Positions 46,003-54,813 are shown, counted from the first letter of the stretch. The stretch is 64,000 nucleotides of DNA from Pseudomonas sp. PD9R (GCF_019200975.1 NZ_JAHTMR010000013.1:62001-126000); one strand, 5' to 3'. The notes: generated by a model from the sequence alone, not told the origin. A program made the numbers and translations.

Positions 46003-46069
46003 TTCGCGGGCAAGCCTCGCTCCTACAGGTACAGCGCAATCAGTTGTAGGAGCGAGGCTTGCCCGCGAA
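46003..46069. repeat. BIME, two inverted group A REPs
   Basis: GCGGGCAAGCCTCGCTCCTA and exact inverse with about 20 bases of spacer, between the FecR-like gene and the receptor gene. Confidence 0.9.
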
Positions 46070-46188
46070 GAGGCCATCAGCCACACCACAATTGCTGAAT
46101 CGAAATTATTTTCATCCAGCCCTATCACTTTTTGATTTTCATCCGGCACCTAAGCAATTGAGAAGTATTCACTTTCAGGAGCCGCTGT

Positions 46189-48633
46189 ATGTCCCGTTCG
46201 CTAGACACCTTGTTGCGCCCCAGTTTGCTGGCGGTCGCCATTGCCCTTTGCACGCCATTGGCCAGCAGCCAACTGATCGCCGCTGAACAGGCGTCTAGCG
46301 TTCGCGCCTACAACCTGCCGGCCGCGCCATTGGCCAGCACGCTGAACCAGATCGCCAGCCAGGCCGGTCTCGCGCTGTCGCTGAATCCATCGCTGGCAGC
46401 GGGCAAGACGTCGGCACCGGTCAAAGGCCAGTTCGACGCAGCCAGCGCGCTGCGCGAAGCCTTGCGCGGCACCGGTCTGCAATTGGAAGAGAGCGGCAGC
46501 GGTAGCTACAGCCTGGTGGCGGTGCCCGAGGGCGCGATGGCTCTGCCGGCGACCAGCGTGATTGGCGTAGAAGACACGGAAAGCGCGTGGGGCCCGGTGC
46601 AAGGATACTTGGCCAAGCGTACCGCCGCCGGCACCAAAACCGACACCGCACTGGTCGAAGTACCGCGGTCGATTTCCGTAGTCACTCGCGAGCAAATGGA
46701 CGACCGTAACGTACACACGCTCGATGACGCTGTGCGTTACTTGCCCGGCATCACCGCCAGCAGTTACGGCAGCGACACTCGTGCCGACTGGTTGCGTGTG
46801 CGCGGTTTCGAACCGACCCAGTTCCTCGACGGCCTGCCACTGCCTAAAGGCGTGTACGCGAACCCGAAACAGGAAACCTGGAACCTCGATCGCCTTGCCC
46901 TGCTGCGCGGACCGGCCTCGTCCGTGTACGGCCAGACCCCACCGGGTGGCCTGCTGGACATGGTCAGTCGTCGCCCAACCGCCGAATCCAGCAACGAAAT
47001 CCAGCTGCAATACGGCAGCGACAATCACCGCCAGATCAACTTCGCCAGCACCGGCAAGATCGATGATGAAGGTCAGTTCCTGTACAGCCTCAGCGGCGTA
47101 CTGCGTGACGGTGGCACCCCCATCGACCATATCGATGACAAGCGCTACAACATTGCGCCGAGCCTGACGTGGAACATTGACGAAGACACCACGTTCACCC
47201 TGCTCACCCAATTCACCCATGACGATACCGGGATCACCAGCCAGTTCTACCCGATCCAGGGCACCAAGATCGACATGCCTTTCGGCAAGATCTCGCACCA
47301 CAAAAACCTGGGTGATCCGGATTACGAGTACTACGACCGCACCTACTATGCGCTGGGCTATTCCTTTGAACATCGCTTCAACGATGTCTGGCAGTTCCGT
47401 CAGAACCTGCGCTACACCAAGTCGGACCTGTCGTTCCAGGCAGTGACCGTCAACAGCTACATTCCGGCATTTGCCGCTTTCGGATTTGTCGTCGACGATC
47501 AAGGCAATACCGGTCGCGGCACCACCAACGTGGACGAAGACATCAGCCAGTTCGCCGTGGACAACAATTTCCAGGGCGACTTTTCCACGGGTGACATCCA
47601 CCACACCCTGCTGCTCGGGCTGGACCATCAGCGCAACAACACCAACTACACCTCGATCTTCGGCAGTGCGCCGGGCATCAACGTGAATAATCCGATTTAC
47701 GGTTTGCCGATTGTTCGTCCACCGCGCTCGTCTGCGTTTTATGACTACGATCAGAAAACCCAGCAAACCGGCCTGTACGTCCAGGACCAGATGGCCCTCG
47801 ACCAATGGCGCCTGACCTTGGGCGGTCGTGAGGACTGGGTGCATACCGGTACCAAGTTCTTCAACAAAAACGATGCCACCAACACTGAACGCGACAAGAA
47901 CTTCAGCGGCAACGCGGCGATCAGCTATGTGTTCGATAACGGCTTCGTGCCTTACTTGTCCTACGCCGAGTCGTTCCAGCCGACCAGCAACGCTACAGCC
48001 TCGCCGACCGACTCGTTCAAGCCGACCGAAGGCAAGCAATGGGAACTGGGCATCAAGTACCAGCCACCGGGCAGCAGCACGCTATTGACCGCTGCGGTGT
48101 ATGACCTGACCCAGAAAAACGTCTCCGTCACCACCAACGTGGGCAACGTCCCTGTCACCAGCCAGACCGGCGAAGTGCGAGTCAAAGGCCTGGAGCTGGA
48201 AGCAGTCTCCGACGTGACCGAAAACCTCAAGGTCACCGCTGCCTACACCTTGGCCAAGTCCGAAGTGCAAGATGGCATCTACAAGGGCAATCGCCTGCAA
48301 CTGATGCCTAACCAACAAGCGTCGGTGTGGGGTGACTACACCTGGCACAACGGCGTGCTGGACGGTTTCGGCATCGGTGCTGGTGCGCGCTACACCGGCA
48401 ACACCTATGGCGACCAGGGCAACACCTGGCTGGGCAAGGCTGGCGCTTATACCCTGTTTGACGCTGCCGTCCATTACGACCTCGGCCGTCTGGACAACAG
48501 CCTGAAAGGCGCCTCGCTGGCCTTGAATGCGACCAACCTGTTCGACAAGGATTACATCTCCACCTGCGACGGTTTCTACTGCTACTACGGTGATGAGCGC
48601 AGCGTCGTCGCCAGTGCCACCTACAAGTGGTAA
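46189..48633 (+). CDS. TonB-dependent siderophore receptor with STN signalling domain
   Basis: An 814-residue outer-membrane protein. Signal peptide to about residue 29 (ASSQLIAAEQA), STN domain about residues 35-112 (AYNLPAAPLASTLNQIASQA then LALSLNP), plug domain (RSISVVTREQMDDRNV, GPASSVYGQTPPGGLLDMVS), beta-barrel, and terminal Tyr-Lys-Trp. The late Cys-Asp-Gly-Phe-Tyr-Cys loop followed by YGDERSVVASATYKW is as in ferrichrome-type receptors, so a hydroxamate siderophore is a possible ligand. The STN domain pairs it with the FecI/FecR genes upstream. The AT-rich 46090-46160 region probably holds a sigma-dependent promoter. Confidence 0.93.
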   Translation: MSRSLDTLLRPSLLAVAIALCTPLASSQLIAAEQASSVRAYNLPAAPLASTLNQIASQAGLALSLNPSLAAGKTSAPVKGQFDAASALREALRGTGLQLEESGSGSYSLVAVPEGAMALPATSVIGVEDTESAWGPVQGYLAKRTAAGTKTDTALVEVPRSISVVTREQMDDRNVHTLDDAVRYLPGITASSYGSDTRADWLRVRGFEPTQFLDGLPLPKGVYANPKQETWNLDRLALLRGPASSVYGQTPPGGLLDMVSRRPTAESSNEIQLQYGSDNHRQINFASTGKIDDEGQFLYSLSGVLRDGGTPIDHIDDKRYNIAPSLTWNIDEDTTFTLLTQFTHDDTGITSQFYPIQGTKIDMPFGKISHHKNLGDPDYEYYDRTYYALGYSFEHRFNDVWQFRQNLRYTKSDLSFQAVTVNSYIPAFAAFGFVVDDQGNTGRGTTNVDEDISQFAVDNNFQGDFSTGDIHHTLLLGLDHQRNNTNYTSIFGSAPGINVNNPIYGLPIVRPPRSSAFYDYDQKTQQTGLYVQDQMALDQWRLTLGGREDWVHTGTKFFNKNDATNTERDKNFSGNAAISYVFDNGFVPYLSYAESFQPTSNATASPTDSFKPTEGKQWELGIKYQPPGSSTLLTAAVYDLTQKNVSVTTNVGNVPVTSQTGEVRVKGLELEAVSDVTENLKVTAAYTLAKSEVQDGIYKGNRLQLMPNQQASVWGDYTWHNGVLDGFGIGAGARYTGNTYGDQGNTWLGKAGAYTLFDAAVHYDLGRLDNSLKGASLALNATNLFDKDYISTCDGFYCYYGDERSVVASATYKW

Positions 48634-48663
48634 CGGTTTGATCTGACACGCCCAATACCCAGG

Positions 48664-48683
48664 CCGTCCTTCGAGGACGGCTT
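48664..48683 (+). terminator. Short hairpin after the receptor gene
   Basis: CCGTCCT-TCG-AGGACGG followed by CTTT lies 31 bases past the receptor stop. It is weak, so partial read-through into the PepSY gene is likely. Confidence 0.55.
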
Positions 48684-48705
48684 TGGTATTTCTGAAGGTC
48701 ATGAA

Positions 48706-49836
48706 ATGAAAAGTAAAACAATTCGTCGCTGGTCCGCCGTCCACACCTGGACCAGCCTGATCTGCACGGTGTTCCTGCTGATGCTGGCACTGACCGGCCT
48801 GCCGTTGATCTTTCACCACGAGATCGACCACTTGCTGGGCGATGCTCCTGAAGTCAGACAAATGCCGGCGGACACCCCGCAGCTGGATCTGCAGCAGTTG
48901 GTGCAAGCCGCTGAAAAGCATCGTCCCGGTGAAGTGGTGCAATATTTCGGCTTCGAAGAAGACGAACCCAACGCCGTGCTTACCATCATGGCGCCCACTG
49001 CCGGGACCGAGCCGAACTCATCCCACACCTTCATGCTCGACGCCCGTACCGGCGAAGCGCTGGAGACGCCGTCGGCCAACGGCGGCTTCATGCTGGTCAT
49101 GTTGCGCCTGCACGTGGATATGTTCGCCGGGCTGCCGGGCAAGTTGCTGCTGGCGTTCATGGGCATCCTGTTCGTAGCGGCGATCGTCTCCGGCACCGTG
49201 CTGTACCTGCCATTCATGCGCCGCTTGAAATTCGCCACCGTCCGCCAGGACAAATCCACTCGCTTGCGCTGGCTCGACCTGCACAACCTGATCGGCGTCG
49301 TGACCCTGACCTGGGCCTTGGTCGTCGGCGTGACCGGTGTCATCAGCGCCTGTGCCGACTTGCTGATCGCCGCCTGGCGCAACGACAGCTTGAGCGCGAT
49401 GGTCGCGCCGTACCGCGATGCACCTGCGCTGACACATCTAGCGCCGGCCACCCGTCTGCTCGACATCGCCGAAGACGCCGCACCGGGCATGCAACCGGAC
49501 TTTATCGCCTTCCCCGGCACGCGGTTTTCCAGCGAGCACCATTACGCGGTGTTCATGAAGGGCAGCACGCACCTGACGTCGCACCTGCTGACGCCAGTGC
49601 TGATCGACGCCAGCACCCTTCAAGTGACCGCCGTGGCCGAGCGTCCGTGGTACATGGACGCCATGGGCATGTCGCAACCGCTGCACTTTGGTGACTACGG
49701 TGGCATGCCGATGAAAATCCTCTGGGCGACCCTGGATGTGCTGACGATCATTGTGCTTGGCAGTGGGGTTTACCTGTGGGTGGTGCGGCGCAAGGCTGCA
49801 AAACCCGTCCTGGAAAAAGCGGAGAGCCTGGCATGA
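48706..49836 (+). CDS. PepSY-associated membrane protein (iron-uptake linked)
   Basis: A 376-residue inner-membrane protein with four membrane segments: near the N-terminus (WTSLICTVFLLMLALTGLPL), around residues 140-165, around 190-225, and near the C-terminus (LTIIVLGSGVYLWVVRRKA). Periplasmic PepSY-like regions lie between them. Such proteins next to siderophore receptors are thought to reduce or release iron in the periplasm; conserved His residues in the membrane segments (HTW, HHEIDHLLG, HLHVDMF) suggest haem or metal binding. ATG 48706 has AAGG upstream. It overlaps the next gene by four bases. Confidence 0.88.
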   Translation: MKSKTIRRWSAVHTWTSLICTVFLLMLALTGLPLIFHHEIDHLLGDAPEVRQMPADTPQLDLQQLVQAAEKHRPGEVVQYFGFEEDEPNAVLTIMAPTAGTEPNSSHTFMLDARTGEALETPSANGGFMLVMLRLHVDMFAGLPGKLLLAFMGILFVAAIVSGTVLYLPFMRRLKFATVRQDKSTRLRWLDLHNLIGVVTLTWALVVGVTGVISACADLLIAAWRNDSLSAMVAPYRDAPALTHLAPATRLLDIAEDAAPGMQPDFIAFPGTRFSSEHHYAVFMKGSTHLTSHLLTPVLIDASTLQVTAVAERPWYMDAMGMSQPLHFGDYGGMPMKILWATLDVLTIIVLGSGVYLWVVRRKAAKPVLEKAESLA

Positions 49837-50012
49837 AGCCCCGGCAGTCGAACTTCTGGAAGGTCTTCGGCACCCCGACCGTTATCGCCCTGTTCAGTGC
49901 GGCGGGATTGTTTGCCGCGTTGCTTGGCGATGGAATGTGGGACGCCCTGAGCTGGTTGGGCCTGGGCATTCCGGCCTTCTTCGCCCTGCGCGGCCTCCTG
50001 CAACGCCGCTGA
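49833..50012 (+). CDS. 59-residue membrane protein coupled to the PepSY gene
   Basis: MKPRQSNFWKVFGTPTVIAL begins a small protein with two hydrophobic helices (residues 14-32 and 37-54) and a basic C-terminus (LRGLLQRR). Its ATG overlaps the stop of the PepSY gene (ATGA), so it is translationally coupled and probably a partner subunit. Similar small proteins occur at this position in other iron-uptake loci (DUF4175-like, uncertain). Confidence 0.85.
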   Translation: MKPRQSNFWKVFGTPTVIALFSAAGLFAALLGDGMWDALSWLGLGIPAFFALRGLLQRR

Positions 50013-50028
50013 CTGAACGCTGGCCCTT

Positions 50029-50111
50029 GTAGGAGCTGCCGAAGGCTGCGATCTCTTGATCTTGCTCTTAAAAACAACATCAAAAGATCGCAGCCTTCGG
50101 CAGCTCCTACA
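50029..50111. repeat. BIME, two inverted group B REPs
   Basis: AGGAGCTGCCGAAGGCTGCG and inverse with a TTAAAAAC centre; it closes the iron-uptake operon and may act as its transcript end. Confidence 0.9.
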
Positions 50112-50188
50112 TGACCCATTTCGAGTAGTCATACGATGACGGCCTCTTCCGCCCGTCGCTTCCTCCTGTAAATCCTCTGACATATTTG

Positions 50189-50218
50189 TTGACAATTTCG
50201 CCCTCTCACTTCTATAAA
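50189..50218 (+). promoter_or_regulatory. Sigma-70 promoter of the MFS transporter gene
   Basis: TTGACA (50189-50194) and TATAAA (50213-50218) are separated by 18 bases, close to the consensus. The start point would be about 50225, at the edge of the palindrome at 50226-50238. Confidence 0.8.
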
Positions 50219-50225
50219 GACGCAT

Positions 50226-50238
50226 GTTGTACGACAAC
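50226..50238. promoter_or_regulatory. Palindromic operator overlapping the transcription start
   Basis: GTTGT-ACG-ACAAC is a perfect 5-bp-arm palindrome of the type bound by FadR-subfamily GntR repressors that control sugar-acid uptake. Its place over the start point fits repression. A further half-site (ACAAC) follows at 50241-50247. Confidence 0.6.
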
Positions 50239-50289
50239 CTACAACAACTGAAACACCAAAAAATCCAAAAATAAAAGAATGGTGAAGTG

Positions 50290-51591
50290 ATGAAAGTCAA
50301 AGGCATCCGCTGGTGGATGGTCGGTCTGGTGACGGCCGGCCTGATGGTCAACTACCTGGCGCGCAATACCCTGTCAGTGGCTGCTCCGACACTGATGAGC
50401 GAAATGAACATCTCCACCGAGCAGTACTCGCACATCGTCGTCGCCTGGCAAGTCTGCTACGCGCTGATGCAACCGGTGGCGGGCTACATCATCGATGCCA
50501 TCGGCACCAAAATGGGCTTCGCCATTTTTGCCTTCGCCTGGTCGATTGCTTGCGCACTGGCGGCTCTGGCGACCGGTTGGCAGGGGTTGGCATTCGTCCG
50601 CGGCCTGCTTGGCCTGACGGAAGCGGCGGGTCTGCCCGCGGCGGTCAAGACCTCCACTGAATGGTTCCCGGCCAAAGAGCGCTCGGTGGCCATTGGCTGG
50701 TTCAACATTGGTTCGTCGATTGGCGCCGTGCTGGCACCACCCTTGGTGGTCTGGGCGATTCTGCACAGCGGTTGGGAACTGGCGTTCCTGATCGTCGGCG
50801 GCCTGGGCGTGGCCTGGACTTTCCTGTGGATGATCTTCTACAAGCACCCACGCGATCAAAAGCGCCTGAGTGACGAAGAACGCGATTACATCCTCGGCGG
50901 TCAGGAAGATCACTTCAAAAACACCGCAACGAAAAAAGGCAGCTGGAAAAAGATCATCGGCAGCCGCAATTTCTACGCCATCGCCAGCGCCCGTATGCTC
51001 TCCGAGCCAGCCTGGCAGACCTTCAACGCGTGGATTCCGCTGTACCTGATGACTGAACGCCACATGAACATCAAAGAGATCGCGATGTTCGCCTGGCTGC
51101 CGTTCCTCGCCGCCGACCTTGGCTGCGTACTCGGCGGTTACCTGAGCCCGTTCTTCCACAAGCACTGCAACGTGTCGTTGTTCACCTCGCGCAAAATGGT
51201 CCTGCTGTTCGGTGCCTCGTGCATGATCGGCCCTGCCTGTATCGGCCTGGTTGCCAGCCCGTACACCGCCATTGCGCTGCTGTGCATCGGTGGCTTCGCT
51301 CACCAGACCTTGTCCGGCGCGCTGTATGCGATCACCTCGGACTCGTTCGGCAAAAACGAAGTGGCCACTGCCACCGGCATGGGCGGCATGTTCGGTTACC
51401 TCGGTGCGGCGGCCTTCACGCTGGTGTTTGGTGTGATGGTGACCAAGATCGGCTACAGCCCGCTGTTCGTGGTGCTGGCGATTTTCGACATCGTGGCTGC
51501 GTTCATCGTCTGGACTGTGGCTCGTGAACTCAAGCCGCAGGCTGCTTCAGGCCCAAATGCCGAATCGCAGACACTGCAACCGGCCAGCTAA
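50290..51591 (+). CDS. MFS transporter, hexuronate/sugar-acid type (ACS family)
   Basis: A 433-residue inner-membrane carrier with 12 predicted segments. N-terminus GIRWWMVGLVTAGLMVNYLA with RNTLSVAAPTL is typical of the anion:cation symporter family (ExuT, GudP, DgoT). The motif GLTEAAGLPAAVKTSTEWFP follows helix 4. The likely substrate is a uronate, aldarate or aldonate with proton symport. It stands alone; its strong promoter with an operator suggests induction by the substrate through a regulator not encoded here. ATG 50290 is preferred to the adjacent GTG. Confidence 0.87.
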   Translation: MKVKGIRWWMVGLVTAGLMVNYLARNTLSVAAPTLMSEMNISTEQYSHIVVAWQVCYALMQPVAGYIIDAIGTKMGFAIFAFAWSIACALAALATGWQGLAFVRGLLGLTEAAGLPAAVKTSTEWFPAKERSVAIGWFNIGSSIGAVLAPPLVVWAILHSGWELAFLIVGGLGVAWTFLWMIFYKHPRDQKRLSDEERDYILGGQEDHFKNTATKKGSWKKIIGSRNFYAIASARMLSEPAWQTFNAWIPLYLMTERHMNIKEIAMFAWLPFLAADLGCVLGGYLSPFFHKHCNVSLFTSRKMVLLFGASCMIGPACIGLVASPYTAIALLCIGGFAHQTLSGALYAITSDSFGKNEVATATGMGGMFGYLGAAAFTLVFGVMVTKIGYSPLFVVLAIFDIVAAFIVWTVARELKPQAASGPNAESQTLQPAS

Positions 51592-51601
51592 AACGCAAAA
51601 C

Positions 51602-51693
51602 CTGTAGGAGCGAGGCTTGCGTGCAAAAGCGGTGTGTCAGTCAAAACTCTGTTGCTGACGCACCGCATTCGCGGGCAAGCCTCGCTCCTACAG
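51602..51693. repeat. BIME, two inverted group A REPs
   Basis: TAGGAGCGAGGCTTGCGTGC (one arm slightly diverged) and CGGGCAAGCCTCGCTCCTAC with about 45 bases between, after the MFS gene. Confidence 0.85.
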
Positions 51694-51760
51694 GGTTCGG
51701 TTTGAGCTACCGAACCAACACGCTATGCTGCCCGACACCGCCCCCGACCGAGTCGTCGCC

Positions 51761-52390
51761 ATGTCCGCCCCGAGCATGACCCTGTACCACAACCCTCTTT
51801 CACCCTTCGTTCGCAAAGTGATGGTGCTGCTGCACGAAACCGGTCAACAGAACCGTGTGGCGTTGCAGACCAGCGTGCTGACCCCGGTCAACCCGGACCT
51901 GACTCTTATCGACGATAACCCTCTGAGCAAGATCCCGGCCCTGCGCCTGGCCGACGGCAACGTCATCCACGACAGCCGGGTGATCCTCGACTACCTCGAT
52001 CATCAACACGTCGGCAACCCGCTGATTCCCCGCGAAGGCTCGGCCCGCTGGCGCCGCCTGACCCTGGCCTCGCTGGCCGACGGAATCATGGATGCGGCGG
52101 TGCTGGTGCGCTACGAAACCGCCCTGCGCTCCCCGGAAAAACACTGGGACGAATGGCTCGACGGCCAACGCGACAAAATCCGCCGCACCTTGTCGTTGCT
52201 GGAGAAGGACGCAATTGCCGAGCTGACCAGCCATTTCGATGTGGCAGCGATCAGCGTGGCGTGTGCGTTGGGTTATCTGGATTTGCGTCATCCGGATCTG
52301 GATTGGCGCGAGGTGAATCCGCAGTTGGCGGGGTGGTACTTCGAGGTGAGTCAGCGGGCTTCGATGATTGCGACGATGCCGAAGCTTTAA
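51761..52390 (+). CDS. Glutathione S-transferase family protein
   Basis: A 209-residue protein with an N-terminal thioredoxin-like domain (MTLYHNPLSPFVRKVMVLLH), the cis-Pro and Glu/Asp-Ser glutathione motif (LSKIPALRLADG then VIHDSRVILDYLD), and a helical C-terminal domain from about residue 90. The active-site region is Ser-Pro-Phe, as in bacterial zeta/beta-like members, so Ser is the likely catalytic residue. Start ATG 51761 is chosen; ATG 51776 is possible. Substrate unknown. Confidence 0.88.
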   Translation: MSAPSMTLYHNPLSPFVRKVMVLLHETGQQNRVALQTSVLTPVNPDLTLIDDNPLSKIPALRLADGNVIHDSRVILDYLDHQHVGNPLIPREGSARWRRLTLASLADGIMDAAVLVRYETALRSPEKHWDEWLDGQRDKIRRTLSLLEKDAIAELTSHFDVAAISVACALGYLDLRHPDLDWREVNPQLAGWYFEVSQRASMIATMPKL

Positions 52391-52414
52391 ATCTTCGTTG
52401 ACCGTACTGCCCTA

Positions 52415-52507
52415 ATCGCGAGCAAGCTCGCTCCCACATTTGATCTGTGGTGCGCACAAACTTTGTGTTCACTGGAGATCCCTGTGCGAGCGAGCTTGCT
52501 CGCGAAG
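52415..52507. repeat. BIME, two inverted group C REPs
   Basis: GCGAGCAAGCTCGCTCCCAC and inverse (GCGAGCGAGCTTGCTCGCGA) between the convergent GST and protease-like genes. Confidence 0.85.
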
Positions 52508-52534
52508 GCATCACACCGGCTCAGCCTGTATTAA

Positions 52535-53041
52535 TCAGCAATCCGGCTTGTCCGCCGTAAATCGCCGCGCCGGGTTCACCGCCGCGCCGAACTCGCGCAG
52601 GGCTTTTGCGCCAATCAATAGCGGGTAATTGAAGCTGCTGCGGTCGGTCAGGTTGACCTCAACCGTGCGTTTCACGTTACCCAGGCACAACTCCAGATCG
52701 ACCACTGGACGCTTGGTGGGTTCGATCACGTCCTTGTCCTCTTCGTCTTCCTCGGAGCGGGTCTTGATCTTGCTGATCCGCGCGACTTTGTGCTCGTAGA
52801 CCTTGTTGCTCGCGTCCTTGGTCGCGAGGCGAAAACGTACCCAGTTCTCGCCGTCGCGGGTAAAGGTTTCGATATCCTTGGCCGACAGCGACGCAGTCAG
52901 CGCACCGGTGTCCATCTTGGCCTTGAGTACTTCACCGCCGATTTCCGGCAGCGCGATGTATTCGTAACGACCGTACAGGGTCGGCTCGGCGGCCAGCACC
53001 GGCAGGGCTACGAGGGAAAGCAGTGCAAGGAGGGATTTCAC
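52535..53041 (-). CDS. Exported retropepsin-like (RimK-associated, DUF785) protease
   Basis: A 168-residue protein with a signal peptide (MKSLLALLSLVALPVLAAEP) and a single pepsin-like half: the catalytic Asp lies in KAKMDTGALTASLSAKDI, and LLIGAKALREFGAAV matches the second conserved block (flap/psi-loop region). Such proteins work as dimers in the retropepsin manner. An acidic linker (RSEEDEEDKDVIE) may bind a metal or a basic partner. Family members in the cytoplasm act with RimK; the exported version must act on periplasmic or membrane proteins. Confidence 0.82.
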   Translation of the reverse strand: MKSLLALLSLVALPVLAAEPTLYGRYEYIALPEIGGEVLKAKMDTGALTASLSAKDIETFTRDGENWVRFRLATKDASNKVYEHKVARISKIKTRSEEDEEDKDVIEPTKRPVVDLELCLGNVKRTVEVNLTDRSSFNYPLLIGAKALREFGAAVNPARRFTADKPDC

Positions 53042-53376
53042 GTAATGGGCTTCCTTGGGAAATGGGGCACAGAGGCCGAATTCTAGACCGTAAAAAACAC
53101 AGATAGTTGGTCTGGCACAGACCTTTGTGGCGAGGGAGCTTGCTCCCGTTTGGCTGCGAAGCGGCCATCAATCCGACGCTCCCGGTTCCCCTGAAACAAC
53201 GTAGCGTATGACTTTAGAGCTGTTCCGCAGCCAAGCGGGAGCAAGCTCCCTCGCCACAGGGGATCTTCATGAGTCCGAGGTTAACGGGCCAAAGGTGAAA
53301 CATTCGTCACCGTTGATTTGGCCTGCCGCCGGAAGCTGCTTATCATGGCGCGCCCAAACGCTTTCAAGAGTTACTT
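53042..53376. other. 335-base gap before the acyltransferase gene
   Basis: Mostly occupied by a long-range inverted repeat (53123-53260). The divergent promoters of the protease and acyltransferase genes must flank it. No gene seen. Confidence 0.6.
53123..53260. repeat. Inverted pair of group D REPs, widely spaced
   Basis: GGCGAGGGAGCTTGCTCCCG followed by TTTGGCTGCG, and its inverse (CGCAGCCAAGCGGGAGCAAG...) about 75 bases on. This is the only group D element in the window and has the longest spacer. Confidence 0.8.
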
Positions 53377-54264
53377 ATGCGCCGCCTGCTCACCGGCTGT
53401 TTCGTCACCCTGCTGCTGTTGCTCAACACCCTGGTCCTGTTCGGGCCGCTGATGGTGTTAGCCCTGTTCAAACTGGTCCTGCCCGGACGCTTTCGCGATT
53501 ACGCCTCCTGGGCGGTGATGTGGATCGCCGAGACCTGGGCTGAAATCGACAAGCTGATTTTCCGTCTGTGCATCCCCACTCAATGGGACATTCGCGGCGG
53601 TGACGACCTGCGCGGTGACACCTCGTATCTGGTGATCAGCAATCATCAATCCTGGGTCGATATTCCGGCATTGATCCAGACGTTGAATCGGCGCACGCCG
53701 TTCTTCAAGTTTTTCCTCAAGAAAGAGCTGATCTGGGTGCCGTTCCTCGGGCTGGCGTGGTGGGCGCTGGATTACCCATTCATGAAGCGCTACACCAAGG
53801 CGTTTCTGGCGAAGAATCCAACGCTTGCCGGCAAGGATCTGGAGATCACCAAACAAGCCTGCGAGCTGTTCAAGCGCCAGCCGGTGACGGTGGTCAATTA
53901 CCTGGAAGGCACCCGATTTACCGCGGCCAAAAGTGCTCAGCAAGCGTCACCGTTCAGCCACCTGCTCAGGCCTAAAGCCGGCGGCGTGGCCTTCGTGCTG
54001 GCGGCGATGGGTGAACAGCTGGACGCGATTCTCGACGTGACCGTGGTCTATCCACAGCAAACGATTCCTGGGTTTTGGGATTTGATCAGCGGCAACGTGC
54101 CGAGGGTCATCATCGACATCAAGACCCGCGAACTCGATCCGGTGCTGTGGCAGGGCGATTACGAAAACGATCCGTTGTTTCGCAAAGACATCCAGAACTG
54201 GGTCAACCAGCTCTGGATCGAGAAGGACCAGCGCATCGACGCCTTGCGCGCCGAAAGCCACTGA
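53377..54264 (+). CDS. PlsC-type acyltransferase (YihG-like)
   Basis: A 295-residue membrane-bound 1-acylglycerol-phosphate acyltransferase family protein. Two hydrophobic segments at residues 5-35, the catalytic HX4D motif as NHQSWVDIPAL at about residues 88-98, and the substrate motif YLEGTRFTAAK at about residue 175. It matches E. coli YihG in layout, which acylates lysophospholipid or poly(A) polymerase-associated targets. Its stop codon directly abuts that of the convergent DUF2780 gene. Confidence 0.88.
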   Translation: MRRLLTGCFVTLLLLLNTLVLFGPLMVLALFKLVLPGRFRDYASWAVMWIAETWAEIDKLIFRLCIPTQWDIRGGDDLRGDTSYLVISNHQSWVDIPALIQTLNRRTPFFKFFLKKELIWVPFLGLAWWALDYPFMKRYTKAFLAKNPTLAGKDLEITKQACELFKRQPVTVVNYLEGTRFTAAKSAQQASPFSHLLRPKAGGVAFVLAAMGEQLDAILDVTVVYPQQTIPGFWDLISGNVPRVIIDIKTRELDPVLWQGDYENDPLFRKDIQNWVNQLWIEKDQRIDALRAESH

Positions 54265-54813
54265 TCAGCTACCGGTGCCCCAGATTCCACCGAGGCTTTG
54301 CAACAGCGAACCACCGACACCCTGCTGACCGAGGTATTGCAGGATCACCGGAGCAAACTGGCCTATCATGCCGCTGTCCATGCCCAGCGCGCTGAAGGCG
54401 TTGTTCAGGTCGTTGGTGTCCTTGACGTTGCCCAGGGCGTTATCCAGCCCTGCCGCTTTTCCCGACGAGCCGAGCAAACCGGCGAGCGCGCCCAGTTCGC
54501 CGCCGCCCGACAGCTTGTCGATCCCCGGCACGCTTTTGGCCAGTTCCGAATAGTCGGTCGAACTCAACTGATTCTTCGCCAGGCCCAGCATCGCACCGGT
54601 GCCACCGACGGCTTGCTGTGGCGTCACGTTCAATTGGCTGAGCGCGCCCAGCAGGTCGGCTGTCTGCGGGGTCGGTGCCGCATTGGTGGCCGCGTTGCCG
54701 CCCTTCATTCCCGAAATGGCGTTGGCCGCATCGCCCAGGCTGAACTGTGCGAAGACCGGGCTGGCCGCCAGACTCATCAGCGAAGCCAGTACAAAACCGC
54801 GTGAAATCTTCAT
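54265..54813 (-). CDS. Exported DUF2780 protein
   Basis: A 182-residue secreted protein with signal peptide (MKISRGFVLASLMSLAASPV then FA-Q). The mature part is Gly/Ala/Leu-rich with two similar stretches (TADLLGALSQLNVTPQQAVG and FAPVILQYLGQQGVGGSLLQ), as in DUF2780 proteins annotated VcgC/VcgE. No function is known. It ends at the very next base after the convergent acyltransferase stop codon. Confidence 0.85.
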   Translation of the reverse strand: MKISRGFVLASLMSLAASPVFAQFSLGDAANAISGMKGGNAATNAAPTPQTADLLGALSQLNVTPQQAVGGTGAMLGLAKNQLSSTDYSELAKSVPGIDKLSGGGELGALAGLLGSSGKAAGLDNALGNVKDTNDLNNAFSALGMDSGMIGQFAPVILQYLGQQGVGGSLLQSLGGIWGTGS

